A stretch of 64,000 bases of DNA from Pseudomonadota bacterium (lineage in GTDB: Bacteria; Pseudomonadota; Gammaproteobacteria; Steroidobacterales; Steroidobacteraceae): positions 12,989 through 76,988 of the forward strand of contig JADJOO010000023.1 of assembly GCA_016713725.1 (NCBI GenBank). Direction: 5' to 3'. Both the position numbers and the translations under genes were made by a program. Below the pieces are notes generated by a model. That model was not told where the DNA came from. It saw only the letters and a program-made list of their open reading frames with translations, and did not search any database. Below are positions 28,036 through 36,992 of this stretch, piece by piece. Within the stretch, counting starts at the first letter, position 1. Every line of letters begins with the position of its first letter.

Positions 28036-29765
28036 TCAGGGCAGATACCCCGGACCCCGCACGACTCGTCCCGGCTTTGCACCCGTGTGCCCGCCATTGC
28101 GGAGCACGGGCACGCCATTGACGACGACGTGCTCCACACCGACTGCATACTGTTTTGGCGCGTCGAATGTCGCCTTGTCCGCAATGGTCGCGGGGTCGAA
28201 GACGACGACGTCCGCAAAGCAATTCACGTCGAGGCAACCACGGTCCTGCAGCTTCCAGGTGGACGCCGGCAGCCGCGTGAGGCGGCGGATCGCCTCCTCC
28301 AGCGGCATCAGTTTTTCGTCGCGCGAGTACTTGCCCAGCAGGCGCGCGAAGTTGCCATAGGCGCGCGGGTGCGTGCTCGACTTCATGAACACGCCTTCCG
28401 GCGCCAGCGCTTCGGCATCGGAACCGAGGCTGACCCAAGGCTGCGAGAGCCCGAGCTTGACGTTGTCCTCGCTCATCAGGAAATAGATCACCTGCACGCG
28501 TGAGTTGTCCTCGATCACGAGATCCACGATCGTGTCCTCGGCGCTCGTGCCGCGCATCTTCATCACGTCTGCCAGCGTCTTGCCGGTGAGCGGCTTGAGC
28601 GCAGGGTTCTTGAAGCCGACGAGCAGGACGCGGTCCGGCGACCCCGCCGTGCGGAAGAGGTTCTCCTCCCCAGCGGGTGGGTTGCGGATTTCTCGATCAC
28701 GCGCGCACGCTGTTGCGGGTCCTTCAGCCGCGCAATCCAGGCATCGAGTCCGCCTGCCTGCACCCACAACGGCATCGCGGCATCGAAGCCGGTCGATCCC
28801 GCGGTGTAGGTGTACATGTTTGCGCTGACGGCCACGCCCTGCCGGCGAGCCTCCTCGATCTTCGCGATCGCGCGCGCCATGTTGCCCCAGTTGGCCTCGC
28901 CAGCTGCCTTCAAGTGATACGCCTCGCCGTGACCGCCGGACGCGCGGGTGATCTCGATCAGCTCGTCGATCGCAGTCTCCAGCCGGTGGCTTTCGTTGCG
29001 CACGTGCGAGACGTACCCGCCGCCCGATTCCGCGGCCGCCTGCGCCAGCGCGATCAGTTCGGGCGTCTCGGCAAAGAATGCCGGCGCATAGATAAGCGAA
29101 CTGCCGACGCCCAGCGCGCCCTCGCGCATGGCCTGCCGCACGAGTTCCTGCATTTGCAGCAGTTCGGTGGGCGTTGGATCGCGATCATCCTCGCCGAGCA
29201 CGTAAACGCGCACGCTCGTCGCGCCGACGAAGGAAGCTACGTTCAGCGAGATGCCACGACGCACGAGTGAGTCGAGATACTCGCCGAGCGTCGTCCAGTC
29301 GATGGGGTACTTGATATCGCCCTGGTGCTGGAGGATGTCGGCCTTCATCGCGTCGTTGAGCGGACCTCCTGATTCGCCTTCGCCCATGATCTCGAGCGTG
29401 ACCCCCTGCTTGAGGTCGCTCATGCCCCGGCCGTCCGCGATCAGTGACAGGTTGGCCCACGACAGCACGTTGATGATGCCAGGTGCGACAGCCCTGCCGC
29501 TCGCGTCGATCTCGGTCGACGCCCTGGCACCGGAGAGGTCACCGACCGAGGCGACACGGTCGCCACGAATGCCGACATCGGCGTACCGGCCCGGCATGCC
29601 GGAGCCATCGTAGAGCGTGCCATTGCGGACGATGAGGTCGTAGGTGTCCGCAGACTGCGCTGGCGTCATCGCTGCCGGGGTGGGTCGAGGCGAGCCTGCG
29701 CAACCCGCCAGTACCACCGAACAGGCAAGGGCGGACATGACCGGAAATCGACGCCTGGTGTTCAT
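28036..29765 (-). CDS. N-acyl-D-amino-acid-deacylase-like amidohydrolase lipoprotein, frameshifted
   Basis: The signal ends in lipobox LAGC, so this is an envelope lipoprotein. The body is a D-aminoacylase-type amidohydrolase: YDLIVRNGTLYDGSGMPGRY, then GVTLEIMGEGESGG, YVSHVRNESHRLETAIDEL and near the end VFMKSSTHPRAYGNFARLLG. The canonical HxH after the first strand is replaced by INVLSWANLSLI, so the usual metal site is incomplete. The frame changes at about 28680 (after RARVIEKSAT), and the rest reads PAGEENLFRTAGSPDRVLLV onward. It lies upstream of arsR on the same strand with about 200 bases between them. Confidence 0.82.
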
Positions 29766-29824
29766 TGAGTTCCCCGGGAACGGACGGCAGAAACGGACAG
29801 TTGCGGGCAGGCTGCAAATCGAGT

Positions 29825-30733
29825 TCAGACTCCCATCGCGGCGGCGCGGCCGGCCGGCGCACGAACGCCAAGCGCGTGGCAGATGGCCACGGTCAGCTCG
29901 GCGCGGTTCAACGTGTAGAAGTGGAATTCCGTCACCCCGTTCTGCTGCAGGCGCTTGACCTGCTCGATCGCGCAGCTGGCCGCAATCAGCCGGCGCGTTT
30001 CCGGGTCGTCCTCGAGTCCGTCGAAGCGGTGCACGAGCCAGTCCGGCACGCTGGTGCCGCAGCGCTTGGCGAACCTGAGCATGTGCGGGAAACGCGTGAT
30101 CGGCAGGATGCCCGGCACGATCTCGGCATCGATGCCAGCCGCCGCGCACTGGTCGCGGAAGCGCAGGAAGATGTCGGTGTCGAAGAAAAACTGGGTGATC
30201 GCGCGATTGGCGCCCGCGTCGATCTTCGCGCGCAGGTTGTCGAGATCGAATGTCGCGCCCGGCGCTTCCGGGTGCACCTCCGGGTACGCCGCCACCGAGA
30301 TGTCGAAATTGCCGACGCTGTGCAACCCACGCACCAGGTCGACCGCGTACGCGAAGCCCTCCGGATGCGGGCGGTACGTCGTCTGGCCGGGCGGCATGTC
30401 GCCGCGCAGCGCCACGAGGTGGCGCACCCCCATGTCCCAGTAGCCGCGTGCAATGTCGAGAATCTCGCCAGCGGGCGCGCCGACGCAAGTGAGATGCGGC
30501 GACGGGGTCAACGCCGTCTCGCGGAGGATGCGCGCAACGACATTGTGGGTGCGTTCGCGCGTGGACCCGTCGGCGCCGTAGGTCACCGAAACGAACCGCG
30601 GCTTCAGCGGCGCGAGTCGCTGGATCGACTCCCAGAGCAGTTGTTCCATTCCATCGTCGTTGGGCGGGAAGAACTCGAACGAAACGGCAGGCGCGCCTCG
30701 GGAGACGGCTTTATCCACAGTCGTGGCCATCAT
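29825..30733 (-). CDS. metF: Methylenetetrahydrofolate reductase
   Basis: This 302-residue flavoenzyme reduces 5,10-methylene-THF to 5-methyl-THF for methionine synthesis. Its TIM-barrel motifs are VSFEFFPPNDDGMEQLLWES, PRFVSVTYGADGSTRERTH, HLTCVGAPAGEILDIARGYW, LVALRGDMPPG and FFFDTDIFLRF. It ends near HFYTLNRAELTVAICHALG. The start may be ATG 30733 or the next codon, also ATG. AGGAAC lies about 14 bases upstream. There is no ahcY neighbour and no SAM or SAH riboswitch is evident. Confidence 0.94.
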   Translation of the reverse strand: MMATTVDKAVSRGAPAVSFEFFPPNDDGMEQLLWESIQRLAPLKPRFVSVTYGADGSTRERTHNVVARILRETALTPSPHLTCVGAPAGEILDIARGYWDMGVRHLVALRGDMPPGQTTYRPHPEGFAYAVDLVRGLHSVGNFDISVAAYPEVHPEAPGATFDLDNLRAKIDAGANRAITQFFFDTDIFLRFRDQCAAAGIDAEIVPGILPITRFPHMLRFAKRCGTSVPDWLVHRFDGLEDDPETRRLIAASCAIEQVKRLQQNGVTEFHFYTLNRAELTVAICHALGVRAPAGRAAAMGV

Positions 30734-30824
30734 GGCGATATCTGTTCCTGGAGTCGCAGCCGCCATTTTCCATGCTTTGCATCGCAAAGTCCCCTCCCTG
30801 CCGCAGCGTCGGGCGCCAAGCCCG

Positions 30825-31740
30825 TCAGTGCACGCCAGTTGCCGCTGGACCGGGGCCCGCGAAAAGCGCAACGCAGTCGACTGCATCCAGGCGGTACGCG
30901 CGGCTGCAGAATTCGCAGCGCACCTCGACCAGGCCGAACTCCTCGACCATCGAGTCGACTTCGTCGCGGCCCAGCGCCCGCAGCATGTTCTCGACGCGTT
31001 CGCGCGAGCAGCGGCAGCGGAAGAACACCGGGGCCGACTCGAACATCCGCACGTCGTCTTCACTGAACAGCCGATGCAGCAGCTTCTCGTCGTCGAGTTC
31101 GGCGAGTTCCTCGCCGGTGACCGTGTCCGCCACCAGCTGCACACGACGCCATGCATCTTCCACCTCGTCCTCCGACACGGTGCCGGCACCCGACTCCAGC
31201 ACTCCCGTCGGCCTGGCCGTGACCGGCAATCGTTGCAGCAGCAGCCCGCTGACGTTCTCGCCATCCGCATGCAGCCAGAGTCGCGTGGGCAACTGCTCGG
31301 AGCTTTCGAAGTATTCACGCAGGCATTCGCTCATCGAAGCGCCGGCGAGCGGCACGACACCCTGGTAGCGATTCGCCGCGCCTTCGTTCTCGATCGTCAC
31401 CGTCAGCGTGCCGTCACCCGACAATTCGCGGAGATCCCCGGTAGCGGGCGGCTCACGGAACCGCGCAACGGCACGCAGGGCGAGCCCATCCGTGCACTCG
31501 ACGACCAGGAGGTGCATGGGGCCCGCGCCGCGCAGTTGCAGCGTCAGCAACCCGTGGAACTTGAGCGTCGACGCAAGCAATGCCGCTGCCGCGACTGCCT
31601 CGCCGAGGGTGTTGCGCACCCGCTCAGGGGTAGTCGTGGTGCTCCATCATGGCCTTCCACGCCGGCCCGAGATGCACGAGCTGCCCGCGGAACGGATACC
31701 GCTCGAAGACGAACCGACGCAGCGTGTCGACTTCCGCCAT
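30825..31740 (-). CDS. hslO: Hsp33 redox-activated chaperone, frameshifted
   Basis: Hsp33 is a cytoplasmic holdase activated when zinc-bound cysteines oxidise. The zinc motif is visible as FFRCRCSRERV and, after 30 residues, VRCEFCSRAY. The N-terminus MAEVDTLRRFVFERYPFRGQ runs to HHDYP and is then out of frame: near 31628, CCCTGAGCGG appears to carry one extra base compared with DYPERVRN. The remaining VRNTLGEAVAAAALLASTLK continues in another frame to the stop at 30825. The start ATG (31740) lies seven bases after the fumarase stop. Confidence 0.9.
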
Positions 31741-31747
31741 CGAGCGA

Positions 31748-33277
31748 TCAGGCCACGCGAACCGGGATCTTCAACGTGCGGATCTTCTCCGACCATTCGG
31801 CCGGCGCGGTGTTGTGCACCGACGTGCCCTGCGCGTCGACCGCGACGGTGACAGGCATGTCCTTCACGTCGAACTCGTAGATCGCTTCCATGCCCAGTTC
31901 TTCGAATGCGACCACTCGCGACGTACGGATCGCCTTCGACACCAGGTAGGCCGCGCCGCCCACCGCCATCAGGTAGGCCGCCTTGTGCTTCTTGATCGAT
32001 TCGATCGCGACAGGGCCGCGCTCGGACTTGCCGATCATGACGATCAGGCCGGTTTTCTCGAGCATCATGTCCGTGAACTTGTCCATGCGCGTCGCGGTCG
32101 TCGGACCCGCGGGACCCACGACTTCGTCGCGCACCGGATCGACCGGACCGACGTAGTAGATCGCTCGGTTCGTGAAGTCGACGCCCGGCGGCAGGCCCTG
32201 CCCGCTCGCGAACAGGTCGGCGATGCGCTTGTGCGCCGCGTCCCGCCCGGTGAGCATCTTGCCGTTCAGCAGCAGCGTTTCGCCCGGCTGCCAGCTCGCA
32301 ACTTCGGCGCGCGTGAGCGTGTCGAGATCGACCCGCTTCGAGTTGCCTCCAGCGGTCCACGTGACCGTCGGCCACTGGTCGAGCGACGGCGGCTCGAGCG
32401 CCGCGGGGCCGCTGCCATCGAGCACAAAGTGCACATGGCGCGTGGCGGCGCAGTTCGGGATCATCGCGACGGGCTTCGACGCCGCGTGCGTCGGGAACAG
32501 CTTGAGCTTCACGTCGAGCACGGTCGTGAGCCCGCCGAGACCCTGCGCGCCGATGCCGAGCGCGTTGACCTTCTCATACAGCTCGATGCGCAGCTCGTCG
32601 GCCTTGCTCTGCGGGCCACGCGCGAGCAGCTCGTGCATGTCGAGTGGCTCCATCAGCGCTTCCTTCGCCAGCAGCATGGCCTTTTCAGCCGTGCCGCCCA
32701 CGCCGATGCCCAGCATGCCGGGCGGGCACCAGCCGGCGCCCATCGTGGGCACCGTCTTGAGCACCCAGTCGACGATCGAGTCGCTCGGGTTGAGCATCAC
32801 GAACTTGGACTTGTTCTCCGAACCGCCGCCCTTCGCCGCGACAGTCACTTCGACCTCGTCGCCCGGGACCAGTTCGACGTGGAACACGGCGGGTGAGTTG
32901 TCCTTCGTGTTCTTGCGCGCGAACAGCGGGTCGTCGACGACCGATGCGCGCAGCTTGTTGTCGGGGTGGTTGTACGCGCGGCGAACGCCTTCGTTGATCA
33001 TGTCGGCCAGGCTGCGCTTGGTGGCCCAGCGCACGTCCATGCCCACCTTCAGGAACATGTTGACGATGCCGGTGTCCTGGCAGAGCGGGCGCTTGCCCTC
33101 GGCGCACATGCGCGAGTTCGTCAGGATCTGCGCGATCGCATCCTTGGCCGCCGGCGACTGCTCGCGCTCATAGGCGCGCCCGAGATGCTCGATGTAATCG
33201 AGTGGATGGTAATAGGAAATGAACTGCAGCGCGTCGGCGACGCTCTGGATGAAGTCGTCCTCGCGAATTACGGTCAT
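31748..33277 (-). CDS. fumA: Fumarate hydratase, class I (4Fe-4S)
   Basis: This 509-residue oxygen-sensitive TCA enzyme interconverts fumarate and malate. The three Fe-S cysteines of the class are visible: GKRPLCQDTGIVNMF, GAGWCPPGMLGIGVGG and AMIPNCAATRHVHF. The C-terminal domain is FumA/FumB-like, ending VTVAVDAQGTSVHNTAP. The start at 33277 follows the family N-terminus (MTVIREDDFIQSVADAL). It follows gatB across a G-rich repeat. It could be named fumA or fumB; no paralogue is in the window. Confidence 0.93.
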   Translation of the reverse strand: MTVIREDDFIQSVADALQFISYYHPLDYIEHLGRAYEREQSPAAKDAIAQILTNSRMCAEGKRPLCQDTGIVNMFLKVGMDVRWATKRSLADMINEGVRRAYNHPDNKLRASVVDDPLFARKNTKDNSPAVFHVELVPGDEVEVTVAAKGGGSENKSKFVMLNPSDSIVDWVLKTVPTMGAGWCPPGMLGIGVGGTAEKAMLLAKEALMEPLDMHELLARGPQSKADELRIELYEKVNALGIGAQGLGGLTTVLDVKLKLFPTHAASKPVAMIPNCAATRHVHFVLDGSGPAALEPPSLDQWPTVTWTAGGNSKRVDLDTLTRAEVASWQPGETLLLNGKMLTGRDAAHKRIADLFASGQGLPPGVDFTNRAIYYVGPVDPVRDEVVGPAGPTTATRMDKFTDMMLEKTGLIVMIGKSERGPVAIESIKKHKAAYLMAVGGAAYLVSKAIRTSRVVAFEELGMEAIYEFDVKDMPVTVAVDAQGTSVHNTAPAEWSEKIRTLKIPVRVA

Positions 33278-33288
33278 GGCTGCAGAAC

Positions 33289-33330
33289 CAGGGGTTAGGG
33301 GATGGGGGTTAGGGGATAGTCGGAAGCGCG
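33289..33330. repeat. G-rich repeat element B, copy 2 (single arm)
   Basis: The unit GGGGTTAGGGGATGGGGG followed by TTAGGGGATAGTCGG fills the gap between the fumarase start and the gatB stop. It repeats the arm of the element at 12953-13079 almost exactly but without the inverted partner. Confidence 0.85.
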
Positions 33331-33342
33331 TTGCGCCGTCGA

Positions 33343-34779
33343 TCAGCCAGAGAGCTTGCGCTTGAGCAGGTCGTTGAGCTGCGCGGGGTTGGCCTTGCCA
33401 CCGGTCGCCTTCATGACCTGGCCGACGAAGAAGCCAAACAGCTTGTCCTTGCCCGAACGGTAGTCTGCAAGCTGCCCGGGGTTCTTCGCCATGACGTCGT
33501 CGATGGCCGACTCGATCGCCGACGTGTCGGTGATCTGCCGCAGGCCCTTGGCCTCGATGATCTCGTCGGCGCCCTTGCCGTCCGACCACATCGCCTCGAA
33601 GACTTCCTTGGCGATCTTGCCGGAGATGGTGTTGTCCTGGATGCGTGAGAGCAGGCCGGCGAGCGAGTCGGCACTGACACGACTCTGCACGATGTCGAGG
33701 GCGTCCTTGTTGAGCGCGCCCGCGAGATCGCCCATCACCCAGTTGGCCGCGAGCTTGGGTTGGCCTCCGAGCTTGCGCACGACTGTCTCGTAGTAGCCCG
33801 CGAGTTCGCGGCTCGATGTCAGCACGCCTGCGTCGTACTCGGAGAGGCCGTGATCGCGCACGAACCTCGCCGCCTTTTCATCCGGCAGCTCGGGCATCGT
33901 GGCCCGCACCTGCTCGATCGTCGCTTCGTCGATCACGAGTGGCAGCAGGTCAGGATCCGGGAAGTAGCGGTAGTCGTTCGCCTCCTCCTTCGAGCGCATC
34001 GAGCGCGTTTCGCCCTTGTCGGCGTCGTAAAGACGCGTTTCCTGCCTGACCTTGCCGCCGCCCTCGAGCAGTTCGATCTGGCGCTCGACTTCGTAATTGA
34101 TGGCGCGTTCGACAAAACGGAACGAGTTGACGTTCTTGATCTCGGCACGGGTGCCGAACTCGGCCTGGCCGACAGGACGCACGGACACATTCGCGTCACA
34201 GCGGAACGAGCCTTCCTGCATGTTGCCATCGCAGATCTCGAGGTAGCGGACCAGCGTGTGGATCTTCTTCAGGTACGCGATCGCTTCCCTGGCCGAGCGC
34301 ATGTCCGGCTCGGAAACAATCTCGAGCAGCGGCGTGCCGGCGCGGTTCAGGTCGATGCCCGACAGGCCGTGGAAGTCCTCGTGCAGCGACTTGCCCGCGT
34401 CTTCTTCGAGGTGCGCGCGCGTGATCCCGATCGTTTTGCGAGTGCCATCTTCGAGCACGATCTCGAGCGAGCCGTCCTCGACGACCGGCCGCTCGTACTG
34501 ACTGATCTGGTAGCCCTTAGGCAGGTCGGGGTAGAAGTAATTCTTGCGCGCGAAGATTGAACGGCGCGAGATCCTCGAACCCGTCGCGACGCCGAAGCGG
34601 ATCGCCATGCGCACGGCGTCGCCGTTCAGCACCGGCAACACGCCCGGGTAACCCAGGTCGACGAGGTTGGCCTGCGTGTTCGGATCCGCGCCGTAGGCGG
34701 TGGCGGATCCCGAAAAGATCTTGCTGCGCGTGGCGAGCTGCGCGTGGATCTCGAGGCCGATGACGGTTTCCCAGCTCAT
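33343..34779 (-). CDS. gatB: Asp-tRNA(Asn)/Glu-tRNA(Gln) amidotransferase subunit B
   Basis: This 478-residue subunit of GatCAB phosphorylates and presents mis-acylated Asp-tRNA(Asn) or Glu-tRNA(Gln). GLEIHAQLATRSKIFSG, YFYPDLPKGYQISQYERPV, DLNRAGTPLLEIVSEPD and QEGSFRCDANVSVRP are signature blocks. The C-terminal YqeY-like tail (MKATGGKANPAQLNDLLKRK) is complete. The sequence just before the start codon is the heptad repeat reading ATCACTTCTT on the mRNA, without a good Shine-Dalgarno sequence. Order gatC-gatA-gatB is normal. Confidence 0.96.
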   Translation of the reverse strand: MSWETVIGLEIHAQLATRSKIFSGSATAYGADPNTQANLVDLGYPGVLPVLNGDAVRMAIRFGVATGSRISRRSIFARKNYFYPDLPKGYQISQYERPVVEDGSLEIVLEDGTRKTIGITRAHLEEDAGKSLHEDFHGLSGIDLNRAGTPLLEIVSEPDMRSAREAIAYLKKIHTLVRYLEICDGNMQEGSFRCDANVSVRPVGQAEFGTRAEIKNVNSFRFVERAINYEVERQIELLEGGGKVRQETRLYDADKGETRSMRSKEEANDYRYFPDPDLLPLVIDEATIEQVRATMPELPDEKAARFVRDHGLSEYDAGVLTSSRELAGYYETVVRKLGGQPKLAANWVMGDLAGALNKDALDIVQSRVSADSLAGLLSRIQDNTISGKIAKEVFEAMWSDGKGADEIIEAKGLRQITDTSAIESAIDDVMAKNPGQLADYRSGKDKLFGFFVGQVMKATGGKANPAQLNDLLKRKLSG

Positions 34780-34975
34780 AAGAAGTGATTAGTGATTAGT
34801 GATTAGTGATTGGTGATTAGTGATTAGTGATTAGTGATTAGTGATTAGTGATTAGTGAATAGTGATCGGTCGGCACCGAGGGTCCCGCCGTACTCGTTGC
34901 GTTCTCGACCAGTGATGCAAATCTCAATGCCGCTTCTCCGACTAATCACTAATCACGAATCACTAATCACTTCCT
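34780..34975. repeat. Heptad repeat element A, copy 2 (between gatA and gatB)
   Basis: Tandem GTGATTA heptads (34783-34868, about twelve units) are followed by a core of about 70 bases and then the inverted form CTAATCACTAATCAC (34941-34970). The element starts directly at the gatB start codon and ends directly at the gatA stop, filling the whole gap. The outer ends read AGAAGTGATTAG and its inverse AATCACTTCC, so it has inverted termini. Confidence 0.9.
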
Positions 34976-36414
34976 TCAGGCGTAGCCAGGCGCGACGCGC
35001 CGGTGCCAGTCGGTGTGCTGCTGGTACTGGTGCGACACCGCGAGCAGCCGCGATTCGCCGAAGTGCGGACCGACGAGTTGCAGGCCCACGGGCAGGTCCT
35101 TCCCGCCTTCGGTGACGAAACCGCAGGGGATCGAGATTCCCGGCAGGCCCGCCAGGTTCGCTGCGATCGAGTAGATGTCGTTGAGGTACATCGCAATCGG
35201 ATCGCTGGTCTTGGCGCCGAGTTCGAACGCGGCGGTTGGCGCCGTCGGGCTCAGCACGACGTCCACGTCATTGAAGGCGCGCGAAATCGTCGGCGATCAA
35301 CGCGCGGCACTTCTGCGCCTGCAGGTAGTACGCATCGTAATAGCCGGCCGACAGCACGTACGTGCCGGTCATGATGCGGCGCTTCACTTCGGCGCCAAAG
35401 CCCTCGCCGCGCGATCGCTTGTACAGGTCGAGCAGGTCTTTCGGCTGCTCGCAGCGATGGCCGAAGCGCACGCCGTCGAAGCGCGACAGGTTCGACGAGC
35501 ACTCGGCCGGCGCCACGACGTAGTACGTTGGCACGGAGAGCGGCAGGCTCGGCAGGCTCACGTCCTTGATGACGGCGCCTTCCTTCTGCAGCTGTTCGAT
35601 TGCCGCGCGCACGCACTTCTCGACCGCTGGATCGAGGCCGGCGCCGAAGAATTCGCGAATGATGCCGACGCGCAACCCGTTGAGCGGCTGGTTGAGTTCG
35701 GCCGCGTAGTTCGGCACCGGGCGATCGACGCTGGTGGAGTCGTTGGGATCGAAGCCCGACATGGCTTCGAGCAGCAACGCGGCGTCCTCTGCCGAACGCG
35801 CCAGCACGCCGGCCTGGTCGAGGCTCGAGGCGAACGCGATCATGCCGTAGCGCGACACGCGGCCGTACGTCGGCTTGATGCCCGTGAGGTTGGTGAGCGC
35901 CGCCGGCTGGCGGATCGATCCGCCGGTATCGGTGCCCGTGGCCACCGGCGCGATGCAGGCCGCCACCGCGGCCGCAGAACCACCCGAAGAGCCGCCCGGC
36001 ACGCGCCTGAGGTCCCACGGGTTCCTGACCGGGCCGAAGTAGCTCGTCTCGTTCGACGAACCCATCGCGAACTCGTCCATGTTGGTCTTGCCGAGCAGCA
36101 CGGTGCCCGCGGCACGCCAGCGCCTGACGACCGTCGCGTCGTACGGCGCGACGAAATTGGACAGCATCTTCGACGAGCACGTCGTGCGGATGCCGTCGGT
36201 GCAGAAGATGTCCTTGTGCGCGACCGGCACACCCGTGAGCGGGCCGCCCTCGCCCTTTGCCAGCACCTCGTCCGCGGCCCGGGCATCGGCCAGGGCGCGA
36301 TCAGCGGTCACCGTGACAAATGCGTTGAGCTCGGGCCCGAGGCGTTCGATGCGGCCGAGGAAATGCAGCGTCAGGTCGAGGCTCGAGAACTTTCGAAACG
36401 GTCAGTGTGTGCAT
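34976..36414 (-). CDS. gatA: Asp-tRNA(Asn)/Glu-tRNA(Gln) amidotransferase subunit A, two lesions
   Basis: GatA is the amidase that liberates ammonia from Gln. The Ser-cisSer-Lys triad is visible in GVPVAHKDIFCTDG (Lys), PGGSSGGSAAAVA and TGTDTGGSIRQPA. The frame shifts at about 35270, where DDFARLQ should continue to FNDVDVVLSPTAPTAAF, which runs to the stop. At the N-terminus, ATG 36414 (MHTLTV) is followed by a small loss before FRKFSSLDLTLHFLGRIERL in another frame, so roughly eight codons are missing near 36390. Both are likely sequence errors. Confidence 0.9.
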
Positions 36415-36434
36415 GGGTCGTCTACGGCGAAGGA

Positions 36435-36531
36435 AAAATGGGGACGCTCACCTGTTTCGCTCACCGATTTCGCCCATTTCGTGCGGTCTGTCACGCAACA
36501 GGTGGGCGAAACAGGTGATCGTCCCCATTTT
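36435..36531. repeat. REP-like inverted repeat (AAAATGGGGACG...CGTCCCCATTTT)
   Basis: Arms of 26 bases (36435-36460 and 36506-36531) pair with one mismatch around a 45-base loop. The outer ends AAAATGGGGAC and GTCCCCATTTT resemble REP/BIME elements mobilised by REP-associated tyrosine transposases. No transposase gene is in the window. It fills the gap between gatC and gatA. Confidence 0.8.
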
Positions 36532-36568
36532 CAACTTTCCGGGAAGTGACACCATCACGGTCGCGTCG

Positions 36569-36859
36569 TCACTCGATCACCTTGGGCACAAGGTAGAGTC
36601 CAGCGGCAACGCTCGGCGCGTTCTGCTGGAACTTCTCGCGCTGATCGGTCTCTGAGACCGCGTCGGGGCGCAAACGCTGGACCTGGTCGGCAAGCGGGTG
36701 CGCCATCGGCTCGATGCCAGCCGTGTCGGCCGCGGCGAGCTGCTCGACGAAATCGATGATGCGCGAGAGGCTGTCGACGTACACGGGCATCTGCGCCTCG
36801 GTGATCTCGAGGCGTGCGAGGTGGGCGATCCCCTCGACCTGGGTGCGTGTCAGGCTCAT
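36569..36859 (-). CDS. gatC: Asp-tRNA(Asn)/Glu-tRNA(Gln) amidotransferase subunit C
   Basis: This 96-residue GatC clamps GatA and GatB together. MSLTRTQVEGIAHLARLEIT at the start and QVQRLRPDAVSETDQREKFQ with APSVAAGLYLVPKVIE at the end are the family signature. I place the start at 36859, where the family N-terminus begins; a longer in-frame start adds 12 unlike residues. It is the first gene of gatC-gatA-gatB and divergent from mreB, with 133 bases between them. Confidence 0.94.
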   Translation of the reverse strand: MSLTRTQVEGIAHLARLEITEAQMPVYVDSLSRIIDFVEQLAAADTAGIEPMAHPLADQVQRLRPDAVSETDQREKFQQNAPSVAAGLYLVPKVIE

Positions 36860-36912
36860 CTGGAAATGCTCGAAAGGACTGGAAAAAACAGTCACAAATC
36901 ATACACGCGACC

Positions 36913-36940
36913 TTGTGGAATGTCGTGACTATGGTTAAAT
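36913..36940 (+). promoter_or_regulatory. Possible sigma-70 promoter for mreB
   Basis: TTGTGG (36913-36918) and TTAAAT (36935-36940) are separated by 16 bases, about 50 bases upstream of the mreB ATG. They match the consensus at three and four positions. This is the only such pair on this strand in the gatC-mreB spacer. Confidence 0.35.
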
Positions 36941-36992
36941 TGCCGCGATTTAGCGCAAGGCAGCGCTCCCCTCCTTCTTCCGCGAATCCTAA

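Noticed and set aside
30734..30824. SAM or SAH riboswitch in front of metF
   Set aside because: Only a 6-bp hairpin (CTTTGC/GCAAAG) is visible; none of the conserved riboswitch cores is present.
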